Shown here piece after piece: positions 1 through 8,260 of a stretch of 64,000 nucleotides of DNA. The DNA is from Arcobacter suis CECT 7833 (GTDB taxonomy: Bacteria > Campylobacterota > Campylobacteria > Campylobacterales > Arcobacteraceae), in NCBI RefSeq assembly GCF_003544815.1, contig NZ_CP032100.1, forward strand, positions 1,240,001 through 1,304,000. Reading direction: 5' to 3'. How positions within the stretch are numbered: the first letter of the stretch is position 1; every line of letters starts with the position of its first letter. The notes beneath the pieces were generated by a model. The model saw only the letters and a program-made list of their open reading frames with translations, ran no database searches and was not told where the DNA came from. Both the position numbers and the translations under genes were made by a program.

Positions 1-464
1 TTTGCATTATCTAATGTAATTTTTGAAACTAAAAACTCAATATTTGAAGAACTCTTTTCTTCTTCTTGAGTTTCTTCATTTAATGAAGGGTTTAGAAGAT
101 TTGATAGATTTAGATTTCCATCTTTATCTTGAATTACATTTACAAAAGCATCTTTTAGTGTAATATCTTTAAATCTAATATTTTGTTGTTTAATAGATCT
201 TAAAAGTGAAAAATCAACTGAAAATTCTTTAAATGAAATAGTTGTTAGGTCATTTGAATCAAATATCTTAAAATCATGAATTATTATTTTTAAAGTTAGT
301 GGGTTAAATTCTATTTTACCGATATCTGTCTTTTGTGTGAGATTTTCATCTAAGTTTTTTATCAATTGGTCTTTTAAAACAATCGGTACAACTTTAAATC
401 CAAAAGCAATATAAACAATGATTAAAAAACAAAGCACATAAAATAGTTTTCCAAGTTTAGTCAT
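1..464 (-). CDS. DUF748/AsmA-like envelope protein, N-terminal part (runs off the window)
   Basis: Reading the minus strand from the ATG at 464 gives an open frame to the window edge (about 154 codons). It starts MTKLGKLFYVLCFLIIVYIAFGF, one N-terminal membrane anchor, followed by a periplasmic beta-rich region with phrases such as LKDQLIKNLDENLTQK, IGKIEFNPLTLKI and DLTTISFKEFSVDFSL. This 'x-N-P-L-T-L' layout is typical of DUF748 proteins, which belong to the AsmA-like group of inner-membrane-anchored proteins linked to envelope lipid homeostasis. The C-terminus lies outside the window. The family call is inferred from the pattern and the exact role is unknown. It is divergent from dapE. Confidence 0.7.
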   Translation of the reverse strand, partial: MTKLGKLFYVLCFLIIVYIAFGFKVVPIVLKDQLIKNLDENLTQKTDIGKIEFNPLTLKIIIHDFKIFDSNDLTTISFKEFSVDFSLLRSIKQQNIRFKDITLKDAFVNVIQDKDGNLNLSNLLNPSLNEETQEEEKSSSNIEFLVSKITLDNA

Positions 465-578
465 TCAAAATCCCCAATATAATTAAATAATAAAAAAAAA
501 TTCTTTTTAGTAGAATCAATTATATAACAAAATAAAGTTAAGTTAGCTAAAATTCCCCATAATTAAAAGGATATATAA

Positions 579-1679
579 ATGACTATTATAGAATTATTTC
601 AAAAATTATTAAGATTCAAATCAATAACTCCAAACGATGATGGAGCATTTGATTTTATAGAAGAGTATTTAGGAAATACGTGGACTTGTATAAAAGTTGA
701 TATGGAAAATACAAAAAATAGATTTTACTACAAAAAATTCAACGAAAACCCACAACATCTTTGTTTTGCAGGTCATATAGATGTAGTTCCAACTGGTGAA
801 GGATGGGCAGTTGAACCATTTGCTGCTGATGTGATTGATGGAGTAATAACAGCACGAGGTGCACAAGATATGAAAAGTGGTGATGCTGCTTTTTTATATG
901 CTTGTAAAAATGCCAAAAATTTTGATGGTACTTTATCAATTCTTCTTACATCAGACGAAGAAGGTGAGGGAACTTACGGAACTATCAAAATGCTTGAACA
1001 CTTAAAAGAGATAGATATGATTCCAAACTACGCAGTTGTGGCAGAACCAACTTGTGAAGAGGTATTTGGTGATGCCATAAAAGTAGGGCGAAGAGGAAGC
1101 ATAAATGGATATTTAACAATCCAAGGAAAACAAGGGCACGCAGCATATCCAGAAAAAGGAATAAATCCAGTTCATCAAATTGCACCTCTTTTAGAAAAAA
1201 TAGCAGGTTACGACCTAGACAATGGAGATGAATATTTCGCTCCAAGTAAACTTGTAATCACAGATATAAGAGCTGGAATGCAAGTAACAAATGTAACACC
1301 AAATAAACTTGATTTGATGTTTAATGTAAGAAATTCAACAAACACAAAAAAAGAAGATGTAGAAGCCTACATAGAAAAAATCTTCGGACATCTAAACTAT
1401 ACTTTACGAACAACTCAAGGCTCGTATCCATTTGTAACAAACAAAGAATCAAAGGTTGTTAAAGCCATGGAAACTTCAATTAAAGAAGTTTTAGGAGTAA
1501 CAACAAAACACAGCACAGCAGGTGGAACAAGTGACGCTAGATATTTTGGAGCATTTGGAATAGAAGCTATCGAGTTTGGAGTTATAAATGATACTATTCA
1601 TAGTATTGGAGAGAGAACAACTGTAAAAGAGGTTGAGGGATTAGGAAAAGTGTTTGAGGATTTGATAGAGAAGTTTTAG
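579..1679 (+). CDS. dapE: Succinyl-diaminopimelate desuccinylase
   Basis: Hydrolyses N-succinyl-LL-2,6-diaminopimelate to LL-diaminopimelate and succinate, in the cytoplasmic lysine and peptidoglycan precursor pathway. At 366 residues the length is normal for DapE. The M20 di-zinc motifs are visible: H66-I-D68 in GHIDVVPTG, D97 in ARGAQDMKSG, E127/E128 in TSDEEGEG, a later AEPT segment and the C-terminal histidine in DTIHSIGE. The middle part (GSINGYLTIQGKQGHAAYP) matches the lid/dimerisation domain. The ATG at 579 follows an AAAAGGA ribosome binding site. It appears monocistronic, with a hairpin just downstream. Confidence 0.95.
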   Translation: MTIIELFQKLLRFKSITPNDDGAFDFIEEYLGNTWTCIKVDMENTKNRFYYKKFNENPQHLCFAGHIDVVPTGEGWAVEPFAADVIDGVITARGAQDMKSGDAAFLYACKNAKNFDGTLSILLTSDEEGEGTYGTIKMLEHLKEIDMIPNYAVVAEPTCEEVFGDAIKVGRRGSINGYLTIQGKQGHAAYPEKGINPVHQIAPLLEKIAGYDLDNGDEYFAPSKLVITDIRAGMQVTNVTPNKLDLMFNVRNSTNTKKEDVEAYIEKIFGHLNYTLRTTQGSYPFVTNKESKVVKAMETSIKEVLGVTTKHSTAGGTSDARYFGAFGIEAIEFGVINDTIHSIGERTTVKEVEGLGKVFEDLIEKF

Positions 1680-1704
1680 AAATAAACTTTTTAAAAAAAT
1701 TATT

Positions 1705-1740
1705 AAAATAATATCGAATTAATTTTTTTGATATTATTTT
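1705..1740 (+). terminator. Terminator-like hairpin after dapE
   Basis: A perfect 11-bp inverted repeat (AAAATAATATC at 1705-1715, GATATTATTTT at 1730-1740) with a 14-nt loop lies 26 bases after the dapE stop. It is very AT-rich, so its strength is uncertain. Confidence 0.45.
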
Positions 1741-1779
1741 ATCAGCTAAAGATAAAATTTAAACAATAACACTTTATAA

Positions 1780-1995
1780 TCACACTAAACATTCTGGATA
1801 ATTCTCTTTTATATATTCAATAGGTATTTTAGTTAATTTATCTTGAATATATTTTATATTAATGTGAACACTATTCTCATCATTTATCTTTTTTATACTG
1901 GTATATGTTTTATTATAAAATATTTCATATTTTTCATTGTTGTAACAAACATAATCTCCTATTTTTAATAATTGACCATTTTTATCTTTGAACAT
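1780..1995 (-). CDS. Small hypothetical protein (71 aa)
   Basis: No family recognised. The protein begins MFKDKNGQLLKIGDYVCYNN and is followed by beta-strand-like stretches (YEIFYNKTYTSIKKI), so a small KOW- or SH3-like barrel is conceivable but not shown. Support for a real gene: on the minus strand AGAAGGA precedes the ATG by about nine bases, and a TATAAT hexamer lies about 50 bases upstream of the start. It sits alone between dapE and the hip module and is transcribed against dapE. Confidence 0.5.
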   Translation of the reverse strand: MFKDKNGQLLKIGDYVCYNNEKYEIFYNKTYTSIKKINDENSVHINIKYIQDKLTKIPIEYIKENYPECLV

Positions 1996-2115
1996 TATAA
2001 TTTGTCCTTCTATAGGTAAAATTTATTTGGAATTAACATTATACTTTAAGTATGTAAATTTAAGAAATATTTTGAATATAAAAATATAGTTAAATTAATA
2101 AATATCTCATTATTT

Positions 2116-2175
2116 ATGATAAATTTACTTTACATTTATAAATAAAAATCATATAATGATAAGTAAATTTATCAT
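2116..2175 (+). promoter_or_regulatory. hip promoter flanked by a 15-bp inverted repeat (likely HipB operators)
   Basis: TTTACA (2129-2134) and TATAAT (2152-2157) are spaced exactly 17 bp, a strong sigma-70-type promoter. The 15-mer ATGATAAATTTACTT (2116-2130) overlaps the -35, and its exact reverse complement AAGTAAATTTATCAT (2161-2175) lies just past the -10. The right copy also sits in a local partial palindrome, ATGATAA...TTATCAT, at 2156-2175. Two symmetric sites about 45 bp apart bracketing the promoter fit autorepression by the downstream HTH protein. The operator role is inferred. Confidence 0.7.
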
Positions 2176-2187
2176 TTAGAGCAAAAT

Positions 2188-3402
2188 ATGAAAGATATAA
2201 AAGTAAATATAAACAATCAAGAAGTTGGGAATCTTTTTTTTGAAAAAGAAAAAAATCAGTATGGATTTAACTATACAAGTGATTATAAACCCATTTCATT
2301 AATTATGCCTTATAAATCATCTACATATATTTGGCACTACAAACTTCATCCAATTTTTGATATGAATATGCCTGAGGGATATTTATTTGAGATATTTAAA
2401 AAATATTTGACCAAAGAGTATGGTTATATTGATGATTTTTTGGTTTTTTCTCATATTTGTTCAAATATCCAAAGTAGATTATCATACAAAAGTTTTGTAA
2501 ATCAAAAAGAGTTTTTATCTTTGGACATAGATGAAGTTTTACAAAATGATTCACAAGATACCTTTACTAAAATAGTTACTGCTTTTTTAGATAAAAATGC
2601 AATTTCAGGTGTTCAGCCAAAATCATTGGCTCTGTTAAAAGATAAAGAGAGTTTATCTACAAAAGAGTACATTATAAAAACTTGGGGAGAAGAATATCCA
2701 CAACTTGCACTTAATGAATATTTTTGTTTAAAAGCTATAGAGAAAACAGGTGTAAAAATTCCAAATATACAACTTTCAAAAAACAATAAGTTTTTGTTAG
2801 TTGAGCGATTTAATTATGATAAAGAAAATGATACATTTTTAGGTTTTGAAGAGATTTTAACTTTACTTGGAAAAAATAAAGATGAAAAATATAGTGGAAG
2901 TTATGAACAAGTTGCAAAGGTGATTTATAGTGTTACAACAAATAAATTAGAAGATATAAAAAGCTTTTATAAAGTAGTAATTATGAATTATTTACTTAAA
3001 AATGGTGATGCGCACCTTAAAAACTTTGGAATACTTTATAATGATGATTTTTCAAAAATATGGTTTTCACCAGCTTACGATGTGGTAAATACAGTAGTTT
3101 ATTTTCATAAAGATAAACCAGCTCTTACAATGCAAGGTAAAAAATTATGGTTAGGTAAAAAAGAGCTTGTAAAATTTGGAATACAAAATTGTTATTTAAA
3201 TGAAAATGATGCAAATAATATTTATGAAAATTGTATAGAAGTTTTAAAAAATAGTATAGAAGAATTAGAAAAATATATAACTACAAATGAAGAGTTTGAA
3301 GAAATAGGGCAAAAAATGATTGATTCTTGGAAGTTATCATTAAGTCAAAAATCACAAAAGGAGATTTCAGTTGAAACTATACGAAATTGGACAGCAAATT
3401 AA
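2188..3402 (+). CDS. hipA: HipA-family serine/threonine kinase toxin
   Basis: Type II toxin kinase; HipA-family members phosphorylate proteins such as aminoacyl-tRNA synthetases and cause growth arrest. At 404 residues it is a full-length HipA with an N-terminal subdomain (about 1-100) and a kinase domain. Visible motifs are the glycine-rich ISGVQPKS loop near residue 140, the catalytic segment N272-G-D274-A-H-L-K-N, and the metal-binding AYD298VVNT. The ATG at 2188 lies about 24 bases after the predicted transcription start. The gene precedes the antitoxin and overlaps it by 32 bases, the reverse of the classical hipBA order. A run of eight T near 2234 could slip. The specific target is unknown. 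Confidence 0.88.
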   Translation: MKDIKVNINNQEVGNLFFEKEKNQYGFNYTSDYKPISLIMPYKSSTYIWHYKLHPIFDMNMPEGYLFEIFKKYLTKEYGYIDDFLVFSHICSNIQSRLSYKSFVNQKEFLSLDIDEVLQNDSQDTFTKIVTAFLDKNAISGVQPKSLALLKDKESLSTKEYIIKTWGEEYPQLALNEYFCLKAIEKTGVKIPNIQLSKNNKFLLVERFNYDKENDTFLGFEEILTLLGKNKDEKYSGSYEQVAKVIYSVTTNKLEDIKSFYKVVIMNYLLKNGDAHLKNFGILYNDDFSKIWFSPAYDVVNTVVYFHKDKPALTMQGKKLWLGKKELVKFGIQNCYLNENDANNIYENCIEVLKNSIEELEKYITTNEEFEEIGQKMIDSWKLSLSQKSQKEISVETIRNWTAN

Positions 3403-3610
3403 AACTTTACGAGAAGCAAAAAAAATAACTCAAGAACAACTAGCTTCTAAATGTGGAATTAGTAGAGTTACTCTTGGAAAAGTAGAACGTGGAGAGTTGG
3501 GAAATACTTCTGTTAAAACTTTGGATATTATACTTTTTAGTTTGGGTTTGGAAATAGAGTTTAAAACAATAAATAATTTTGGATTATCTAGCTTAGATGA
3601 GTTAATATAA
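3371..3610 (+). CDS. hipB: HipB-like XRE-family antitoxin
   Basis: A 79-residue helix-turn-helix protein (IGQQIKTLREAKKITQEQLA, then SKCGISRVTLGKVERGE) typical of HipB antitoxins, which bind HipA and repress the operon. The start is a TTG at 3371, preceded by AAAGGAG at a good distance and lying inside the end of hipA, so the two genes are translationally coupled. The C-terminal tail LGLEIEFKTINNFGLSSLDELI could contact the toxin. The likely operator is the inverted repeat around the promoter at 2116-2175. Confidence 0.85.
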   Translation: MKLYEIGQQIKTLREAKKITQEQLASKCGISRVTLGKVERGELGNTSVKTLDIILFSLGLEIEFKTINNFGLSSLDELI

Positions 3611-3621
3611 AAATAAATATT

Positions 3622-3963
3622 TTAAATAACTTTACTTTCAAGAATATCACCATTTAAATTAATAGAAATATTAAGTTTTTTATCTTTTAAATTATTTTCA
3701 CTATTTTTAAAAATAACAATCCACTTTGAATCTAAATTATCTTTTTCAACTGAAATAATAGAAGCATTAATCCAACTATTTTCTATTTCATGTTGTGCGA
3801 TTTTTTTTAAAATTTCTTGTGAAGCTATTTGTTTTACTTGTAGTTGTTCTATCTTTATGTCATTGTTTTTATTATGAATTTCTTCTTTTCCAAAACTTGA
3901 TAAAGAAGAGTATAACAATACAAATGATATTAGAGGGATAAGTTTAAATAATTTATTTTTCAT
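3622..3963 (-). CDS. Exported small protein, DUF6488-like
   Basis: A 113-residue protein with an N-terminal signal sequence (MKNKLFKLIPLISFVLLYSSLSSFG), so probably periplasmic. The mature part has the pattern AxHEIENSW...SKWIVIFKN...KKLNISINLNGDI, which resembles the small exported DUF6488 family seen near metal and stress genes in Campylobacterota. The match is by eye and the function is unknown. It is convergent with hipB (11-base gap) and lies 44 bases downstream of hspR on the same strand, so it may be co-transcribed with cbpA-hspR. Confidence 0.6.
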   Translation of the reverse strand: MKNKLFKLIPLISFVLLYSSLSSFGKEEIHNKNNDIKIEQLQVKQIASQEILKKIAQHEIENSWINASIISVEKDNLDSKWIVIFKNSENNLKDKKLNISINLNGDILESKVI

Positions 3964-4007
3964 ATTGAACTTTTGTAGATAAATTTTAACATAGATGAAA
4001 TTGTATC

Positions 4008-4397
4008 CTATTTTTTTCTTTTTTCAATAATAACCATATCAAAAGATGTTTTTTGTACAACTAAAGCCTTTGTATCTGGAACAACAGATAGATTATTGAT
4101 ACTTTTAATTTTTGTTTTATAAATATGAATATCATTTTCTAAAATCTCAATTTTTTGATTTAGCTGTAAAATAATATCAACACCAGCTAAATTAACCCCT
4201 AAATCTCTTGTAAGTGTTAAAACATATTTTATATGGTCAATATCTTTTTGAGAATAAAGCCTAATCTTTCCGTTTGTTCTCGAGGGCTTTATTAAGCCTT
4301 CTCTTTCATATTGTCTTAATGTTTGTGGATGAATACTCAAAATCTCAGCAACAGCTGAAATTAGATAAACAGGTTCTATATAGCTATTTGTTTCCAT
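4008..4397 (-). CDS. hspR: Heat-shock repressor HspR (MerR family)
   Basis: A MerR-type DNA-binding protein of 129 residues. The winged helix is clear: YLISAVAEILSIHPQTLRQYEREGLIKPSR, with RLYSQKDIDHI as the wing, followed by a short coiled region. In Helicobacter and Campylobacter, HspR represses chaperone operons by binding HAIR elements. Here the gene is directly downstream of cbpA (12-base gap) in the order cbpA-hspR, as in Helicobacter pylori. A HAIR-like site lies in the cbpA promoter, consistent with autoregulation. Confidence 0.88.
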   Translation of the reverse strand: METNSYIEPVYLISAVAEILSIHPQTLRQYEREGLIKPSRTNGKIRLYSQKDIDHIKYVLTLTRDLGVNLAGVDIILQLNQKIEILENDIHIYKTKIKSINNLSVVPDTKALVVQKTSFDMVIIEKRKK

Positions 4398-4409
4398 AAT
4401 TCGAACCTT

Positions 4410-5270
4410 TTAATTTGAAGGAAGTTTTTCTTCTAGAATTTTTACAAATTCTTCATCTAAATCTTCGATTTTAGGTAAAACAATATTTGCTTTTAAATAC
4501 AAATCTCCTCTAACTCCTGCTTTTCTATTTAAAACTCCAAGTTCTTTTACTCTAAATCTTTGATTTTGTTTTGTATTTTGTGGAACTTTTAGTGTAATAT
4601 CTTTATGTATAGTTTTTATTTCTACTTTACCACCAAATAAAGCTGTTTTTAATGGTAAATCAAAAGATTTGATTAAAGTATCACCATTTCTTTCATAATC
4701 AGGATTTGAGGCTACATTTATTTTTAGGATTAAATCACCTTTTTGTCCTTGATATGATTTTCCTTTTCCTTTTGCTCTTATTTTTTGTCCATCTTCAATT
4801 CCTTCAGGAATTTTTACATCAAAAGAGTCACTATTTAAATTGATAAATTGTTTTCCACCAAGAACAGCAACATCAAAAGGAATAGTAATTTGTGCATTTG
4901 TATCTAAGTCAGGTTCACTAAACCCTCCAAATCCACCTTGTGAAAAGCCAGATCTACCAAATCCACCGCCTCCACCAAACATTTGTCGTAAAATTTCATC
5001 TAAATCTACGTTTGAGCCTTGACCACGTGCAAAATCATGAAAATTTTGTCCACCGAACATTGAATCACCATGTTGATCATATTGTTGTTTTTTTTCTGGA
5101 TTACTTAAAACTTCGTATGCTGCGTTGATTTCTTTGAATTTTTCTTCAGCTTGAGGGTCTTTATTAACATCAGGATGATATTTTCTTGCTAATTTTCTAT
5201 AAGCTTTTTTTATCTCATCTGCTGATGCTTTTTCATTAATTTCTAGTGTTTCATATAAACTTTTTGCCAT
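4410..5270 (-). CDS. cbpA: DnaJ-type co-chaperone CbpA
   Basis: Co-chaperone for DnaK. An N-terminal J domain (1-70) carries the HPD motif at 32-34. A Gly/Phe-rich linker follows ([20 protein letters not shown], about 99-118), then two DnaJ C-terminal substrate-binding domains (about 125-285). There is no CxxCxGxG zinc finger, so it is CbpA-type rather than DnaJ. Length (286) is normal. It is the first gene of the cbpA-hspR operon, with its promoter and HAIR-like operator in the 76-base gap upstream. Confidence 0.92.
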   Translation of the reverse strand: MAKSLYETLEINEKASADEIKKAYRKLARKYHPDVNKDPQAEEKFKEINAAYEVLSNPEKKQQYDQHGDSMFGGQNFHDFARGQGSNVDLDEILRQMFGGGGGFGRSGFSQGGFGGFSEPDLDTNAQITIPFDVAVLGGKQFINLNSDSFDVKIPEGIEDGQKIRAKGKGKSYQGQKGDLILKINVASNPDYERNGDTLIKSFDLPLKTALFGGKVEIKTIHKDITLKVPQNTKQNQRFRVKELGVLNRKAGVRGDLYLKANIVLPKIEDLDEEFVKILEEKLPSN

Positions 5271-5316
5271 TTTCGATCCTATTATTTGAATAATATATTT
5301 TAATATTTAAAAACAT

Positions 5317-5351
5317 ATTGTATCACAAAGGTTGAGTGAATGTCAATCAAG
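5317..5351 (-). promoter_or_regulatory. cbpA promoter overlapped by a HAIR-like HspR operator
   Basis: On the minus strand TTGACA (5341-5346) and TACAAT (5317-5322) are 18 bp apart. On the plus strand GTTGAGT (5331-5337), seven bases, then AATCAAG (5345-5351) match the HAIR consensus CTTGAGT-N7-ACTCAAG at 12 of 14 positions. The operator covers the -35 hexamer, so HspR binding would block polymerase. The right half also reaches the 3' end of the upstream kinase gene. Confidence 0.75.
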
Positions 5352-6828
5352 TATTGTTTTTTAAAGTTATTCTAAAAAGAGCACCTTGATACTCTTGATC
5401 TTCAAAAATAAATTTATCATTACAAACAAATATTTTACCTTTCATGCTTGTTTGAATTATTTTATGAGTCATATATAATCCCAATCCAGTCCCTTGATAT
5501 TTATGTTTTGTTGTAAAATATGGTTCAAAGATTTTATTTATAATTTCTTTATCTATTCCACCTGCATTATCAATTATTTCAATAATTACTTCATCATTTA
5601 TCTGTTTAGTTGTAATTTTTATAATTCTTAAATCGCTTTCTTTTAGTTTTGAATCAATAGCATCACTTGCGTTGTGTAATATATTTATCAAAGCTTGACT
5701 AAACTCATTTGCAAAATTATAAATATAAATATCGTTATCTAAATTTAAGTCCAATCGTATATGATTTTCATTTAAAATAGTTTCTATTAATGAGATATTA
5801 TTATTGATATTTTGAGTTAAGTTAAATAAATATTTTTCTTTATCTTCTTTTAAAAAGTCTTTAAAAACATCAATTGTATTTGATAAATGCTCAGTGGTTT
5901 CTGATATTAACTTCAAAGCATCAATTAACATTTTATCAGTTAATAAACCTATTTCTTTTTTCAATTTTGTACTTGATGATGTAATCGAAATTATATTTAA
6001 AGGTTGTCTCCATTGATGGGCAATATTTCCCAACATTTCACCCATAGCAGCAAGTTTTGTTTGTTCTGATAAAAGGTTCTCTTTTCTTTTTATATCTGTA
6101 ATATCAATGATTGTAAGTATTCTTAAACTTTGAGATTTAATAGTTGCATTTTTTATGTTTACAAGGGCTTTAAATGAACTTTTATCTTCTCTTACTATAG
6201 TTGTTTCAATTGGTTTTGTATGATTTTTTTCTAAAATATCTAAATTTAAATCATGAATATCTTTTTTTAAAAGAGATTCTTTTGATGTAAAATTCAATAA
6301 ATCTAATGCTATTTGATTACAATCTTTGATTTTATTATCTTTAAAAACAATAATTGCTTCCATAGTTGTATCAAATAAAAGTTTTAATTCTTCATTTTTT
6401 TCTTCTACTTCTTCTTTTATTTCTTTTAGTTTATAGTTTATTTCAGACAAAATAGTTGTGTCATAAATATACACAATAGCTAACTCATTTTCAATATCAT
6501 AAGGTGTAATTGTAATGCTTTGTTGCATTTCATTAAAAACTTTATCAGCAACTTTTGATAGTTCGATATTTAACAAAAATTTACTAATTTGAGGTGTGTA
6601 AAAAGTAGAAGAATTTAATTTTAAAGCTGTAGTTATTTTTCTAGTCAATTTTTTATCATCGATTTGTGGAAAAAAATCTTTTAAATTTTTATTAATTATA
6701 TTTTTTGAGTTAATACCTGTTCTGATTTCAAGCCAACGATTCCAGAATTTTACTTCTAAATTTTTATTGATAAGAATTATTCCATTATCAACAGTGTTAC
6801 AAATTACATCAAATTTATTTGTTTTCAC
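5347..6828 (-). CDS. PAS-domain sensor histidine kinase
   Basis: A 493-residue cytoplasmic kinase with no obvious transmembrane segment. Two PAS-like regions (about 10-120 and 145-250, separated by a coiled coil rich in E and K) precede a phosphoacceptor helix with H271 in AHQWRQPLNI. The HATPase domain has NILHNASDAI (N box), DNAGGIDKEI (G1), PYFTTKHKYQGTGLGLYMTH (F and G2). HQWRQPL kinases are common in Campylobacterota. It is the third gene of an operon behind a CheY-like regulator and a CheC-like phosphatase (2-base gap), suggesting these proteins act together. The signal is unknown. Confidence 0.85.
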   Translation of the reverse strand: MKTNKFDVICNTVDNGIILINKNLEVKFWNRWLEIRTGINSKNIINKNLKDFFPQIDDKKLTRKITTALKLNSSTFYTPQISKFLLNIELSKVADKVFNEMQQSITITPYDIENELAIVYIYDTTILSEINYKLKEIKEEVEEKNEELKLLFDTTMEAIIVFKDNKIKDCNQIALDLLNFTSKESLLKKDIHDLNLDILEKNHTKPIETTIVREDKSSFKALVNIKNATIKSQSLRILTIIDITDIKRKENLLSEQTKLAAMGEMLGNIAHQWRQPLNIISITSSSTKLKKEIGLLTDKMLIDALKLISETTEHLSNTIDVFKDFLKEDKEKYLFNLTQNINNNISLIETILNENHIRLDLNLDNDIYIYNFANEFSQALINILHNASDAIDSKLKESDLRIIKITTKQINDEVIIEIIDNAGGIDKEIINKIFEPYFTTKHKYQGTGLGLYMTHKIIQTSMKGKIFVCNDKFIFEDQEYQGALFRITLKNNT

Positions 6829-6830
6829 GA

Positions 6831-7448
6831 TTAAAACTCATCTAATATTTTTTTTAGTTTTTCTTTTATATATAAAATAGAATTATCTGTTGTAAAAATA
6901 AATAATTCGGCATTTATATCTAAATCTTCAAATTTTAACTGAGTTGATATAATAATAACTTTTTTATATTTAGAAATAAATATATTTTTTAATTGATCTA
7001 TTGAAGTTAAAGTTTTAATTGTTGGTGCTGAAAAAGATACATTAGTATCTATATCTTCAGCTAATTTACTTATAGTTGATGATGATAAAATATTTGTTAT
7101 TTCTAAAACAACATCTGCAATTTCTTCATCATTTACTTCATCTTCTTCAAGACCAAATTTGTAAGCTATATTTTTTGCAGATTGTTTGTCAATAACAAAC
7201 ATATTTTCACCACAAAGAGTTCCATTAATTTGTTGTAAAGATACTAAATGTTCAACTTCCAAATTTAATTCATTTGATAAATAAGTTTTTAATTCACTTG
7301 CATTTATAATTTGAATTTTTGGAATAGATAGTTTTGCAAAAGCATCAAGAATTTCAGTAATTGCAGCAGTTGCACTTCCGTAAGCAACATTCATAAGTTC
7401 TTGTAAACAATCTTTTTCATCTTCACTTAAAGTTATATCAGATTTCAT
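6831..7448 (-). CDS. CheC-family phosphatase/chemotaxis-like protein
   Basis: A 205-residue protein with both copies of the CheC/CheX/FliY phosphatase motif E-x2-N-x22-P: E17, N20, P43 and E116, N119, P142, each with exactly 22 residues between N and P. The family dephosphorylates CheY-P. It starts in the TAATG overlap with the upstream CheY-like gene and is followed two bases later by a histidine kinase. The arrangement suggests a dedicated phosphatase for the neighbouring receiver rather than for flagellar CheY, which is inference. Confidence 0.8.
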   Translation of the reverse strand: MKSDITLSEDEKDCLQELMNVAYGSATAAITEILDAFAKLSIPKIQIINASELKTYLSNELNLEVEHLVSLQQINGTLCGENMFVIDKQSAKNIAYKFGLEEDEVNDEEIADVVLEITNILSSSTISKLAEDIDTNVSFSAPTIKTLTSIDQLKNIFISKYKKVIIISTQLKFEDLDINAELFIFTTDNSILYIKEKLKKILDEF

Positions 7449-7819
7449 TATTTATCCAATTCTGCGATTTTATTAAGTATTTGTTCCATTTTAGCTAGAT
7501 CAATAGGCTTTTTTATAAAATTAAATGCTCCTAATTGTGATGCTTTTTCCATAGATAATTTTTGAATATCTGCTGAAATAATTACAACTTTTGCATTTTC
7601 ATCAAATTCTTTTATATTTTGAAGGGCTTCAAACCCATCCATAATAGGCATTGTCAAGTCCATAAAAACTAATTTTGGTAATAATTGTTTATATAAATCC
7701 AAGGCTTCTTGCCCATTTTCAGCTTCGTGTATTTCAACTTCTTCTTTAATAACATCTTTTAAAGTTTTTATAACCATCTTTCTTGCCATTTTAGAATCAT
7801 CTGTAACTAAAATCTTCAT
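7448..7819 (-). CDS. Stand-alone CheY-like response regulator
   Basis: A single receiver domain of 123 residues with no output domain. Conserved residues are D7 and D8 (acid pocket), D54 as phosphoacceptor in VFMDLTMP, S82 in IISAD and K104 in FIKKP. It is first in the operon with a CheC-like phosphatase and a PAS kinase. It probably signals through protein contact. It need not be the chemotaxis CheY, since there are no flagellar or cheA genes nearby. Confidence 0.88.
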   Translation of the reverse strand: MKILVTDDSKMARKMVIKTLKDVIKEEVEIHEAENGQEALDLYKQLLPKLVFMDLTMPIMDGFEALQNIKEFDENAKVVIISADIQKLSMEKASQLGAFNFIKKPIDLAKMEQILNKIAELDK

Positions 7820-7933
7820 AAATTATCCCCATTATTCAATTAACAATAATTTTATCCAAAATCTTATAAGAATTACTTTTTTTTAATAGGGAATATACTA
7901 ATATTAGCATTTAATGAAAAGGAAATTATTATT

Positions 7934-8260
7934 ATGTTTTCTAAAGATGAATGGACTCAGCAAGAGTTTCTAAAAAATAAGAAAGAGTTGGAAAAAGAAG
8001 GTATCAAAGTTGTTTTAATTGATACAATTTTAAAACCTATTGAAAACATGCAAACTATGATTTATAATCCTCCTTTGATGGAGCAATTCCCCTTGAATTC
8101 AGTTTTTGTTTTTTATTGTGATACAGGAAAAACTACTAAAGAAAGACTTGAATATTATAAAAAGAAATTTCCAAAACATAAATGTATTAGTTTAAAAGGT
8201 GGACGTGGATATTTTAGACCAAATCTTCAACTTTTTGAAAAATCGGATAAAAATGAATAA
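7934..8260 (+). CDS. Rhodanese-like small protein (tentative)
   Basis: A 108-residue cytoplasmic protein. The segment VFVFYCDTGKTTKERLEYYKKKF resembles a rhodanese active-site loop (C-x-x-G-K-T-T after a beta strand), and the later SLKGGRGYFRP resembles the conserved GG turn of that fold. The N-terminal half is not recognised. Its stop overlaps the MnmC2-like gene by eight bases, so the two are likely co-translated. A sulfur-transfer role in tRNA modification is an attractive but unproven reading. Confidence 0.5.
   Translation: MFSKDEWTQQEFLKNKKELEKEGIKVVLIDTILKPIENMQTMIYNPPLMEQFPLNSVFVFYCDTGKTTKERLEYYKKKFPKHKCISLKGGRGYFRPNLQLFEKSDKNE

Noticed and set aside
8199-8252. Earlier start for the MnmC2-like gene
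   Set aside because: The FAD loop would be displaced from the N-terminus and the stretch overlaps the upstream gene further. The ATG at 8253 is adequate.
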